From contig MEHQ01003078.1 in NCBI GenBank assembly GCA_008828725.1, positions 140,297 through 204,296 of the forward strand: 64,000 nt of DNA, given 5' to 3'. The notes beneath the pieces are model-generated. The model saw only the letters and a program-made list of their open reading frames with translations. It was not told the origin of the DNA and did no database searches. The DNA is from Saccharina japonica. Its lineage: Eukaryota > Sar > Phaeophyceae > Laminariales > Laminariaceae. A program made the position numbers and the translations under genes. Below, one piece after another: positions 1 to 10,180 of the stretch (positions within the stretch are counted from its first letter, which is position 1; every line of letters starts with the position of its first letter).

Positions 1-385
1 GGAGTCATACTTATACTACTCATCCCACGGTACGAGAGTGGTTGGGTTTGCTCGGGCTAAATGCTTTCTGGAGGGTTGACGCTCCTCATGTGAGCCACTA
101 CGGGCTAGCATTGGTGCTTCTTACCGTTGTGTGTTGCGCTGGGACTGCACCAGTGGCGCAAATAATTGCTTGGTCGGGTATTTGTGCGAAGAAGCGTTGT
201 TTGAAGCCAAGTTTTGGGTGAGATCATGAACTACTCCTGTGATGATGAATCCATAAACATAAGAGGCATCACACCCCTACTATCGTGGAATCGCTCCCGT
301 TATGTTTCTGTGGAGTGCAAAACAGTACGAAAATGGTATAAATGGGTGGCAGCTCCTACTTGTGGCACGCCTCATTCATTGGAGT
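1..385 (+). repeat. Older dispersed repeat at the left edge of unit 1
   Basis: This segment matches 36,655-37,022 only imperfectly: about 16 mismatches in the 130 bp before position 360. Sequence right of about 385 is nearly identical to unit 2. Related blocks, with 'cccacggtaggtatac' and 'gtcactgggaccg', occur at 6,508-6,800, 36,255-36,654 and 43,144-43,435. It therefore looks like a diverged repeat family in which the duplication breakpoint lies. No gene is seen in it. Confidence 0.6.
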
Positions 386-897
386 ACTCCGTCTTACCTG
401 GCTGTCATCGGTGGTTCGCCTTCCGCGAAGGCCGTTGTCGGCGTGCACGGCTTTGACTGCAAATCGCGCCGACAGCAGTATTGACAAGGCAAGGAAATAC
501 AGAGAAAGAGATAGCGAGAGCGAGAGTGAAAGAGATGATTCGAAAGCAGAGTTATTTGTTCTATTTTTTGGCATGGTTATTATGGTGCTTGTCATACGGC
601 GATGCGCAGGCAGCATGGGCTTCATCGTTGACCACTCAAACATATTATTAGAAAAGAAGGAGAAATCAAGGCGACACCACAAAAGGCAAACCTATCTATT
701 TATGCATGAGCCAAAAACAATGCCAAATACGCACCTTGACAGCGAGTACACCCCCCCCCCCCCGGCTCCGCCTTGAGAGAGATGCGTATGGTCAATGGCC
801 AAATGCCTGAGGCAACCAACAAACGAGTACACCCCCCCTCCCCGGCCCAACATCCCTATACTCCGATTTTATCAGGGATGTGTAACCCTTCACTCAC

Positions 898-976
898 TTC
901 TGGAGAAGAGCGAGGCGTCAGCGTTGGCGCTAAGGGTAACCAGCGCCACAGTGGCGAAGATGAAGGGTCGAGCCAT
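898..976 (-). CDS. Signal-peptide first exon, unit 1 (rest of gene off the left edge)
   Basis: The minus-strand ATG is at 976-974 in a reasonable context (G at -3 and +4). Twenty-six codons start MARPFIFATVALVTL, a typical signal peptide: a short basic n-region, a hydrophobic core, then a small-residue cleavage region (SANADA, cleavage likely after the last A). The exon ends with one extra base at a near-consensus donor, GTGAGT (897-892), so the intron is phase 1. Without splicing the frame stops two codons later. The exon sequence is identical in unit 2. The downstream exons would lie left of the window. By analogy with unit 2 I infer a secreted cysteine-rich repeat protein. A small unrelated secreted peptide is the alternative. 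Confidence 0.55.
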
Positions 977-1697
977 CTCGGGCTCGCGCCTTGTCTCGTG
1001 GAGGTAACAGCGCTGCGAGTAGGCCCCTGGGGTGGTTCTAAGCTTGCAGACAGACGTAAGCCCAGGTGAAGTATATACAGCATGCAAATGCGACGGAGGT
1101 TTAGGATTAATGGTGTGCTGCAGGTTAAAGTCAAGCTATAAGTCGACACGTCTTCTGCATGTATGTATATATGTGTCATTGGATTGTGTTAATAGTTACT
1201 ATTTCAGTCTATGTGTGGATGGGATGATTGAACTCAGAGCGCTACACATCGTCAGATGGCCAATGGAATAATTAATTTCATATGATGCATACACCTGTGT
1301 GTGATTGGGTGTTATGTGGTATATATAAATATGTATTTTTATATTCATACACCATATAGATTGGGTCTGTGCAAGGCACCATGGATGGTAGCCATAATGG
1401 ACTCTCACCATAATATACTCAAGACATATAGAGGGAGAGCAATATAGTCAGGTGCTTAAGTATGTATTTATATATTTGTATGTTAATTCAGCCCAAGGGG
1501 GAGAACTTGTGTTTGTTGGATAATGGATAATTATTTAATTTAGCAAAAGGGGGAGAACAATAATACGCCAAAAGGTATACACATACATATATATATATAT
1601 ACTTTGGCATATTTGTTTATACATCAAACGATGCTATTCAGCGCTAAAACGAAGCGTCACCTAGATGTGTTATCGGATAAACTTTGTTAGTTTTTAA
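977..1697. other. Non-coding 5' flank of the signal-peptide exon
   Basis: No supported gene. On the minus strand, a TATA-like CTGTATATAC (1080-1071) lies about 95 bp upstream of the ATG and could be a core promoter, but AT-rich words are common here. Further right is AT-rich DNA with a (TA)n tract near 1,583-1,600 that is shorter in unit 2. Confidence 0.3.
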
Positions 1698-1786
1698 CCC
1701 TTTTAGGACTGCAGTCTCGTTTTGGGGACAAACCACTCTAATTCTAAGTAATTTGTCCCCAAAACGGGACTGCAGTTCTAAAAGGG
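1698..1786. repeat. Foldback element, 35-bp arms, 19-bp loop
   Basis: The left arm (1,698-1,732) and right arm (1,752-1,786) are reverse complements with two mismatches. Each arm includes an ACTGCAGT core and a GTTTTGGGGACAAA end. No target-site duplication is obvious. It could be a tiny solo foldback transposon or a small-RNA-type hairpin; the sequence alone does not decide. It is conserved at 38,339-38,427. Confidence 0.75.
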
Positions 1787-2747
1787 CTTTGACAAGGAGG
1801 TTTTGGTATTTTCGAGCGGCTGAACAAACAAGTCGGTACAACACCAGTCCACAGCAGTGTCATGACACACAACAAGTATGTTGAAGCTGCCTACATTTCA
1901 CGCCGGCTTCACGGCTCTGTCTGGCTGTTATTCTTGCACCCATTCCCGAAGCAAATTCATCACGGGTACGTAAGCTACTACAGTTAGCGATGTCCCCTCT
2001 ACTACTGCTGTGGTGCCGGTATGCGCCAGCCAATAAAATACCGGCACTATACGTAGCGGCAACCGGCACTACTCCGCATGCTGCCACACTGGTTAATCAC
2101 ATGTATGCCAAGCGATTTCACAGGCACGGACGCTGGGTGTGCTGAGTCTCGGCGGGTATAAAAAACGGCTTAATGCGAAGAACGCACACAGGCACTACTG
2201 CTGTAGCGAGCAGGCGGCACTACTCAACCGGCCCTATGGCAGCACCGCTACTGTATCCAGGGACGAAGACGCGGACGGTGTCGTGGACGGTACTTTAGGC
2301 GCCAAACAATGGGTCAGAAACAAAAACAAACTCATTCATGATGGCAGGGTCGGCGAAATGTTTGACGTGGCCGTGGAAGAAAGAGTACAGACATACATGG
2401 CGAAACTGCTGTTCGTCTGTACAACAGTCCTCTAACAAAACAAAAGGGACAAGGGATGCTCTGGCGAAGGCTACGACTACTACTATATAAACCTATTTTT
2501 ATTCTCGAGAGAGAACAAAGGGTGTTTGCCAAACGAAAGCAGTAGTATATAGCTTCAACCTTTTATTTTGTTCCACACCTACTGCTGTACATACAACAGC
2601 TGGATTTATTATCCCCCCGGATTCGTCCGCCAGGCTTTGGGCTTCTCTTCTGAGCGCTGTTTCTGGTGAGAGGATCAGTACCGGCGGTAGTTACGCATGA
2701 GTAGTTCATGGTGACTGCGTGCACTACTACTGCTGTCCTTCGTAGTA
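1787..2747. other. Intergenic, no gene recognised
   Basis: Mixed-composition DNA with no long ORF and no domain I recognise. Short frames of 65-98 codons in both strands overlap each other, and indels between the two units break them. Repeated TAC/GTA-type words are present. Confidence 0.5.
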
Positions 2748-2857
2748 TTACGGAGGACCATAGTAAATAGGACCGAATGTTTTTAGTAAAACAAGGGAAA
2801 CATATAGGTTTTTGTGTGTACCGTAGGTTCTATTTACTACATTAGCCCACCCCGTAA
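2748..2857 (-). mobile_element. MITE family A, copy 1
   Basis: About 110 bp bounded by inverted TTACGG...CCGTAA ends. The left subterminal block reads GGACCATAGTAAATAGGACC and its degenerate complement lies at the right end. The internal marker is ATATAGGTTTTTGTGTGTACC. The flanks read ...gtagTA and TAgtaa..., compatible with a TA target duplication. It is in inverted orientation relative to the copy at 7,438. Confidence 0.7.
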
Positions 2858-2991
2858 TAGTAATAGTACAAAATGCATACCGGTCGTATGATATGCCAAT
2901 AAAGACCTCCGGCGGGTGTTTTCGTGCGGTGCTTTCTTTAACCAGCTAGCTGGCTTTATTGATCCCTTGGGCACCCAAGTAAACTTTCTAT

Positions 2992-3098
2992 TTCGGAGGA
3001 TCATATCATATCCCTAGGACCAACTAAATGTTGATACTACTGTAATAGTAAACACTGTCTGTACCGTAGGTAGGTCCCATGTACTGTGGTGTCCCGTA
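2992..3098 (-). mobile_element. MITE family A, degenerate copy 2
   Basis: A decayed relative of the 2,748 element. It keeps TTCGGAGGATCAT at the left, TAGTAAACACTG and GTACCGTAGGTAGGTCC internally and GGTGTCCCGTA at the right. The inverted ends are only partly complementary. Confidence 0.5.
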
Positions 3099-3349
3099 TT
3101 AACAACAAACAAAGAAAAACGAGACCCGGCCGATCGATTAATCACTCGCCTATGTATGGGTGGAGCGTGCATTACACTATACAGCAGTAACGTCGGCTAG
3201 GAGAGTCGGTAAAGTCAGTCAAAAGGGGGGACACTGCATTGTTTGTCGGTATACTTTGGTTTTTGTCAAAGTATTCAGGTACGATTGATAGATCCTTCCA
3301 CGTTTTCACGTTTTACGCCATTGGGTTCTATTGACTGTTTGTATTCACA

Positions 3350-3500
3350 TTACGGGGGGCCATAGTAAATAGGATCCGCGGTATGCACAAAAACCTATAT
3401 ATATACGAAGTATATATATATACATATATATATATTGTTTTTTTTTCCCACCGTTTTTACTAACAATATTCGGTTCTATTTATTATGCCCCCCCCCGAAA
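3350..3500 (+). mobile_element. MITE family A, copy 3 with expanded TA tract
   Basis: It starts TTACGGGGGGCCATAGTAAA, has the internal block GCACAAAAACCTATATATA, and ends GGTTCTATTTATTATG plus a C run. An internal (TA)n expansion of about 30 bp enlarges it. The TA tract differs in length in unit 2 (about 40,047-40,090). Confidence 0.6.
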
Positions 3501-4251
3501 TAGACACTCCTTTTATTAGTCAATATATATTCGAATGAAATGGTTGGAATAGTCGCTTCAAATTATCAGGAAGGAGGCAAATACATAATGGAATAACAAT
3601 ACTGGTATTTATTGCGAGTGTCACCGCAGGGGGCACGCGCGGCGTACAGCTGGTTAATAGGTTGAAACGCGGACACCAGCCCTCCGTTGATTGAATCGCA
3701 TACACTCTACTGGCTTGCTCGGTCGCGTGACTCCATGATTCAGCGGGTATACAAGCAGTCCTTCATAGTCCCTAAGGGTGGGTCGGGAGTACTCGTTCGA
3801 CTCTCGCCGACTACATATCTTGATATTTTCGAGCGTGGGCGCGCGCGCGCTTGAGACATTAGGAATGGTTATGATATTAGTGTTCTTAACTCAAGAACAT
3901 ATATATATATATATTTACGTACGTATCTTTTTCTGTTTTGTTATCTGAATTTTCATCTGCACCACGTCGCGCGTTCGTTCGTGAGCGGCCCTCCTCTCAT
4001 CCTCGTGAGGAAACACCATGCCCTCGTGCGCGAAATTATCCCAGTATACCCTCCGCGTGGCTGGTGCTGTATACCGTCGTGAGGCGCAATGCAATGCACC
4101 ATGTTGCGGTACGGGTGTAGAGCGCCTACATACTACATCTTCTGGGACTCCACACACTCGAGGAACTCTGATTCTCACCGAAGACCATGTTTTTGAGAAA
4201 ATATATGAAGTGAAACCCCAGGAAGAATCCCATAACATAGCCTATCTATGA

Positions 4252-4366
4252 CGACGGTGGACCCTAGTAAACAAGACCAAATAATATTAGTAAACATGGG
4301 TAAATGTATAGATTTTCGTGTGCACCGTAGGCCCTATTTACTAGTATTTACTATGGTCCACCGTAA
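4252..4366 (-). mobile_element. MITE family A, copy 4
   Basis: It begins ACGGTGGACCCTAGTAAACA and ends CTATGGTCCACCGTAA, with the internal marker GTGTGCACCGTAGG. The right flank TAGTAGTAC resembles that of the first copy. Confidence 0.7.
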
Positions 4367-4410
4367 TAGTAGTACATCAGGAATAATCGCAAAAATGATA
4401 ATCCAGCGAT

Positions 4411-4506
4411 GTTGGGTTAAGGAAGGTCGTCAGTAAGAATTAAATGTGTGTGTGTGTTTTTGTTTTTTGTTTTCTTCCAAAAAGTGCTACCTCTACCGCA
4501 ACACGC
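4411..4506 (+). mobile_element. Fragment of MITE family B
   Basis: It contains 'gttgggttaaggaag' and 'aaaaagtgctacctctaccg', matching the right end of the ~233-bp elements at 27,202-27,435 and 35,690-35,922. A GT/T-rich microsatellite lies between the two blocks. No left inverted end is seen, so this is a remnant. Confidence 0.4.
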
Positions 4507-4509
4507 GCC

Positions 4510-6507
4510 ATGATGTACGAGTGTATATCCCAGCAGAATAGTTATTTTATTATTTTTTAACTCGTCAACAGCAACGCCGTTGCATAACACTTTCTAAGAA
4601 CCAAAACCTAGACCTGGACCTTTAGCTATCGGTAGGTTGTCCGGTGCCGCAGTGTACAGAGTGCTATAGCCAGCCATGGTCGTGCCGCGCCCCACAGGCA
4701 AACTGTTTCAGAGATGAACATCATAGCTGTACGGGGCAGCAGCAGCAGCAGCAGCAGCAGCAGTGCCGACAAAAGAGTTTGATTGCAACCTTTGTTGGAT
4801 AAATTCCGAGGCCGATCGCTAACTTAGTTATCTGCCAGCGCTCACTGATGTTGTTCACCTCAGTGGTACTGGCGTACAGTACGGAGTAGAATTGCACCTC
4901 CGCGCGAGCACAGCGACAACCAGACTGATCTCTCTCTCTCTACCGTGTACCCCGTGTTAACATGTTGAAATCTCACCTAGTAGGGGGAGGCCGCCGACTG
5001 GATGGATGGACTGGCTGAGGAAGAAAGGGGAATGAAGTAGGGTGGCTCGGTTTCCTGGATAGACGAGGACAACGCGCCTCCGTCTGGCAGGCGTGATGTT
5101 ATCGGGTACAGGGGGATATATTGTTCAGAGCAACTTTTCCCTGGTCAGCTCCGCAGTTGTGCTCGGGTGTCTTATCGATTGCGGGCGGCGAAACATGGAG
5201 GGAGGAGATGGGATACTGCGCGGCTCGACTCCGTTAAACACGTACCGTGTGTGGTATAGCATACACTCGTTCTTAACTCAAACTACCACACTGCAAAAAC
5301 AAACAAAGTGTTCCCATGCGGATTTCAAGCAAGTTGGGCCGGAAACATGCTGCTTGCTGTTCTGAATGGAATATCTGAAACCTGCAGCAATTACGGAGCA
5401 ACGTCTTCAACCCTGGATGGATGATATACACAAAATTACAGTATTTATTCTTGGCCGCTTTTAATTTTCGTTGTTGTGGTTCTGTGTTCGTCGTCCAGGA
5501 CGGCCAGGGGTGGCTTTGTTCCGAGAGAGGGCGCTTCGTCCGTCTCGTGTTATCTTTGGAGTCAGCGCGATCGAATTCCGGTCGAGAAATAAAAAAGGTG
5601 GTGCGGTGAAGTTCCTGTGCGCGATGCCGAAGGGTTTATATCGGCAGGGTGTCAAAGCGTCGACTGGATAGATCTGTCTTCGGGGCCGGACTGGTATTAT
5701 ACATACGTCATATACTCGCATTGTTCTATCGTTTCGTTCTGAGCTGTGCTAAACCGACCCCTCGCTGTAGTACTACTAACTGTGTCACTCCAGCAGTCTA
5801 TCATGCAGCACGGATGTATAATATACCACTCACTGCTGTGCGTGTAGGAGTTAAACGCAATGAATGGCTCTAGACAGTATATTTCGGGGGAATCGAGTTT
5901 TGGAAAAGTCACCTTCGAGTTTATTCGACCCACGGGACTACACTACTAGCCGGCTGCATGCAGCCACTTTGCTGGCTCCTGCCTGAATGCGGAGAGACCT
6001 GCAGTATATGTATATATAAAATACATATATATACTTCGTATATATTATATATGTATATTCATATATAACCTATATACAAGGAAACTGTGAAATAAGAAAG
6101 CCACAGACTGACCCTGACAAGACCGTGATATATTCGGGAGTCGTTCAGCGGGTTGCACACAGTAGTGCGGAGCGTATACACCAACCAGCAAAGAAGAGAT
6201 CCAGCCCGGACCACCAGCAGTAGCGGGCCAGTGAAACAGGACCAGCTTCTCTGTCCACTATCATCCTTGTCAACAGGCGCCCTGTACTGAACACGTACTT
6301 GTGTGTTTGTCAAGTTTGTACCGTACGCTTTTGTTTTTACGGACTGGCGCTGTGCGTATCATTGCGCTTAAGTACACAAAAAACAAAACAAATAGCGTGA
6401 AAACCAGCAAGCGGAGATGGAGATGCAGTCGTCTGGCTGGTACTGGGGACTGAAAGCGTGCGGCTCTACTCGCGTGTCAGCCGGGTAACACTTTAATTTA
6501 AGACTCA
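4510..6507. other. Intergenic, no gene recognised
   Basis: Nothing coding is supported. It holds a (CAG)9 tract, a TCTC tract near 4,929, an AT-rich imperfect inverted repeat near 6,001-6,075 and short frames of 60-90 codons on both strands without recognisable domains, such as 5,093-5,365 plus and 5,461-5,721 minus. Confidence 0.45.
4737..4763 (+). repeat. (CAG)9 microsatellite
   Basis: Nine CAG triplets in non-coding context. The matching site in unit 2 (41,377-41,394) has six followed by TAG, so the tract changed length after the duplication. Confidence 0.95.
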
Positions 6508-6800
6508 CATCCCACGGTAGGTATACTATAAAGGGGTTGCAGTTTATTTTTGCCTTTGAGGCAATATTTTGTCACTGGGACCGGTTCATCTTCTCAAGTG
6601 AGTAACTACAGTAACTACCGGTCAGAAGGATAATTCTGGTCGTATATTTGTTTCATACGACTAGCGCATACATCGCATACAGCGCATACAATGTTGGCCG
6701 GGTTTCCCACGAAACAACCTTCTCCGAAGTTATTGTTCGGGTGGCATATTGAGCTCCTCAATGTGAGGGGAGCTCACAAAAATAAACCGCCAACCCTACC
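6508..6800 (+). repeat. Dispersed repeat related to the unit-edge repeat
   Basis: It shares 'cccacggtaggtatac', 'ttgaggcaatattttgtc' and 'gtcactgggaccg' with 36,255-36,440. It shares the hairpin-like region 'gagctcctcaatgtgagggg' less closely with 1-250 and 36,655-36,900. Confidence 0.55.
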
Positions 6801-7306
6801 GTTGCATTCATTGCTCTTTATCTCAGACTTAACCCCTCTCCTCTTTGTCCCACACACGTAGCCCCTTTATGCTTCTGTATCCCTTCCTTGTCGAAGATAA
6901 ATTGTCGCAGACAAAAAAAACGGAAATGTCTAGGACACCCCGTTGGCAACAATATTTTCCCGGCCCCGGCTGGGATTCTTTTCACTGATACACTCAGCAA
7001 AACGTCTCCCGGAATATGTTTGTTCTCATGAAAATTCCAGCCTGCTTTTTTTCTTAGCACCGGCTTCTTCTGGTAGGACGTGTCTTGTACTGTGTTGTAC
7101 CGCTGGCATGTAGTTTGTCCCACTTAATCCCTTGCCTTTCTATTTATGGTTTTTGTTTTTTTGCGTTCACCATCCTACCGCAATGTGCGTCAACGTTGAT
7201 CACTCAGAAACACCCCCTGAAAGGAGAAAACCAAGAGACAAAATTAAAAAGGAATCACTGCGTATTATTATTATTTCTATTGTTCCATTTACCATCTGAC
7301 AATGTG

Positions 7307-7435
7307 AATCCGACGCAAGTCGACGAGGGAAGAAAGTGCTGAAAACTTTTCGCGATGAAAATGCAAGGCAAGAACCGTAGTAGTGGGGGAGGAGGGAGAA
7401 GAGCCTACTTTGTGACCCCGGATCTGAGTTACGAC
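7307..7435 (+). mobile_element. Truncated SINE (body only)
   Basis: It contains the conserved body 'cgacgcaagtcgacgaggga', 'cgcgatgaaaatgc' and 'accccggatctgagttacga' that follows the tRNA-like head in the full element at 12,922-13,314. No head is present here. It abuts MITE family A at 7,438. Confidence 0.6.
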
Positions 7436-7437
7436 TC

Positions 7438-7552
7438 TTACGGTGGACCATAGTAAACACTAGTAAATAGGACCTTCCGTACACACAAAAACCTATATAT
7501 CTACGTATTTTTACTAACAAATTTTGGTCCTATTTACTATGGTCTCCCGTAA
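7438..7552 (+). mobile_element. MITE family A, copy 5 (best preserved)
   Basis: 115 bp from TTACGGTGGACCATAGTAAA to CTATTTACTATGGTCTCCCG and TAA. The ends are complementary over about 25 bp with few mismatches. It lies directly next to a SINE fragment. Confidence 0.75.
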
Positions 7553-8160
7553 ATAGGAACGAGAGAGAAAGGAAGGGCGGCGAAGATAACAAATGGGATG
7601 GACAAAAAAAACAAAAACAACATAAATGTGCGGCGCTTTTTGCTATCACACCATCCGCATATAAATAGACTAACACGATTATATCAACCATACCCGAATG
7701 CTTGTCAGAACGTTACACCAATAATACAGTCGCCCTTAGGGCCTGTCCAAACAGAAACGACTATCAAAAACGAAAAACGTAGTCCATCATTTCCTTTATA
7801 TTTGTGATTGCTTTAGTTTCGCGTTTATTGTCCTACAGCAATGTGCAGGCAACATGGGCTTCGACATTGATCACTCAGAAACACCCCCCGAACGAAGAAC
7901 ACCAAGGGAAAACAAAAAAAAACTAACCACTATTATTTGTATTCTATTTGCCATCTAACAAGATGCAGCGTTTATTGCAATCATACTATCCGCATATGCA
8001 TACTAGACTAAAAGAGTAACTACTCTATAGGATCAAATGCCATTAAACATGGAATGTTCTATCAATCACACCCTGATACTTGACAAAATATTCTACGAAT
8101 ATTTCAGTCGCCCTTAGGGCTTGTCCAAACAGAAACGAAAATCAAAAACGAAAAAAGAAT

Positions 8161-8854
8161 TGAAAATAAACAGGGTCACTGGCACAAACGTGTTTCCCTT
8201 CGTTGTTTTGGTTCCGAGCAAATCAACAATTTCCAAACTACAGTATTGCGAAAACAAAAAGTTGGCAGCTGAAAAGCGAAAAGGAAAACAAACGCACGAG
8301 CAACATCAACTCAGTGTGTCCTACTGATCAGAGCAGCACCGTCACCATATCATCAGGACTGCCGCACACAGCACGAAACCCACAGCTCACACGGCAACAC
8401 AGCCGCACAGCCCCCCTCGTAAATAGCCAGCAGGCCAACCACAACACCAGCCCCGCCGCTGTAGGGCCTTTGCTTCCCGGCGTTCGATCCAAAGCGAAGA
8501 TACTTTGAGTAAAGTTCAGCAGGATTCCCTCGATAATGAGTCTGAAAGTTCGTCCTCAGTATAATTTGAAGTTTGATCCTGGGGCGTCAACGCTGTACAC
8601 GCGACCACCTCCATGGGAGGCCCAAAGACCTCCCGGGATCGAAGGATCGTCGCTTGTGCCTGCTTCGCTCGTGGGAACGTGTTGCCGAGCACTACGTAGC
8701 TTGTCGGTATGTGTACACAGTTGTGAACGCCCCATATAGGTTGTTCTCTCCGTTGTTTTTCGCCCTGTGGATCTTGTTTTTCACAACTCGTTTCTGCTTG
8801 GACACATCGGCTAAAAATGACATCGAAAACGAACATTATTCAATGGTAAGCGCG
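8161..8854. other. Intergenic with unassigned ORFs
   Basis: Open frames occur on both strands: 8,516-8,836 minus with 106 codons and 8,573-9,115 plus with 180 codons. Neither has a domain I recognise. The plus frame runs into low-complexity C-rich DNA and changes length in unit 2. I treat both as chance frames. Confidence 0.3.
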
Positions 8855-10180
8855 GTAAAAGCCGGGACGGGAAAATGTGATCGGGACGGGAACGGTACGG
8901 TACGGGAATGGGAAACCGTCAGATTTTTCATTCCCGACCGCGATTTCCCGACCGGTACCATCGTCAGTTTCTGTTCCCTAGCTCTACCGTCCCGCGGTAA
9001 TGGCCGTGTTCCCGTTCCAGACTGTTTCCCATCCCACTGTCTGCCCATCCCCGACTATTCCCGTCCCGCTGCCCGTCCAGGCCCAACTATTCCCATTCCA
9101 ATGTCATATATGTGATTCCCGTCCCATCCCGACCTTGGGGCACAGCTTCTCCCATCCCGCATCTCACTATTGGGGCAGATATTCCCATTCCATTTACCGC
9201 CGTTTTTTTCGGTTTCCCATCGCATGACCATGGATGGATGCAAGTGCGTATACGGCTGTAGACTGGAGGAGACAGCAGATATTCGTGCGTCTACGATATG
9301 TTTATATTTCCGAAATATAAACAAATCGTATACGCACGAATATATATTTATACGTACTTCCATTTTTTTTCCCCTCTAATTGTTTTTAATTTAAACACGA
9401 AGTTAAAACTTCCTGTCGAGAAAGGCGATAATACCATCATAATATCCTGTGCTCCGGACTCGATACTCGGAGTATGCGAAGTATGATATTCAAATGCAAA
9501 CAAAGCGTGATGTTGTGTACCAGGTACGTGTATACCATCGTACGTTTTTGTTTTGTTCCTGTTTTGTCCTGTTTTACATTCTCGCGAATGTTATACGTAC
9601 TCGTCTATCGTGGCATATCAATGCATATGTCGTACTCGTATTAACAGCCACAAGTCGGTAATATAACTATTAATAGATAAAAGCTACGAGGAGTACTGGA
9701 TTGTACACGAAGAACACTTTTGATTATAATTCGCTCTTTCCAGCCGTTGTCTCCAGCGTGTCTGTGTTCCCGACCGCGTTCCCAACCATTCCTGACTGCG
9801 TTTCCCGACCGGATTCCCGACTCGGTTCCCGACCTATTCCCGACCGTATTCCCGACTCGGTTCCCGACCTATTCCCGCCCGTATTCCCGACATAATCCCG
9901 ACCCGTTCACCGATCATTTCCCGTGCCGTCCCGCACCACCGAACAATGGTTCCCGTCCCGTACCGTACCGCCAAAACTCGGTCCCCGTCCCGTCCCGTAC
10001 CACCAAAAAATCGTGTCTTCCCGTCCAATCCCGTCAAACAAACGGTTTCCCACCTTCCCATCCCATTCCCATACCTCGGTAAACAGACGGGAATGTTTTC
10101 TCATACTATCGCTCGGGGGAAGACCCTAAACAGTTTCCGCCTGCGACGGGCAAAACGGTCCCATCCCGTACCGCGCGTAC
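8855..10180. repeat. CCCGACC/CCCGTCC low-complexity zone
   Basis: Two blocks (about 8,855-9,165 and 9,760-10,180) are built from degenerate 5-10 bp words such as TTCCCGACC, CCCGTCCCG and CCCATTCC on the plus strand. The complement is G-rich, with many GGG runs. Long frames rich in Pro, Arg and Ser arise here on both strands as by-products. Unit 1 and unit 2 differ unusually often around 8,990-9,120. Confidence 0.7.
9279..9343. repeat. 65-bp near-perfect palindrome
   Basis: Arms 9,279-9,310 and 9,312-9,343 pair with two mismatches around a single C. The centre reads ATATTTCCGAAATAT. With no loop it can extrude a cruciform. It is fully preserved at 45,946-46,010. Confidence 0.85.

Larger units (their letters stand above)
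7150..8160 (+). repeat. Imperfect local direct repeats
   Basis: 'caatgtgc..caac' followed by 'ttgatcactcagaaacaccccc' occurs near 7,180 and 7,843; a weaker copy lies near 598-640. 'cagtcgcccttagggc' plus 'tgtccaaacagaaacga' occurs near 7,728 and 8,106. The same order repeats roughly every 370-660 bp. Unit 1 lacks 33 bp present at about 44,314-44,346 in unit 2. The neighbouring repeat near 8,010 keeps a related stretch ('gtaactactc...aaacatgga'), so the change is a deletion in unit 1. Confidence 0.55.

Noticed and set aside
8516-8836. 106-codon minus-strand ORF, also at 45,184-45,504
   Set aside because: Conserved only because the units are near-identical. No homology, domain or splice context I can name, and it overlaps an open frame on the other strand.
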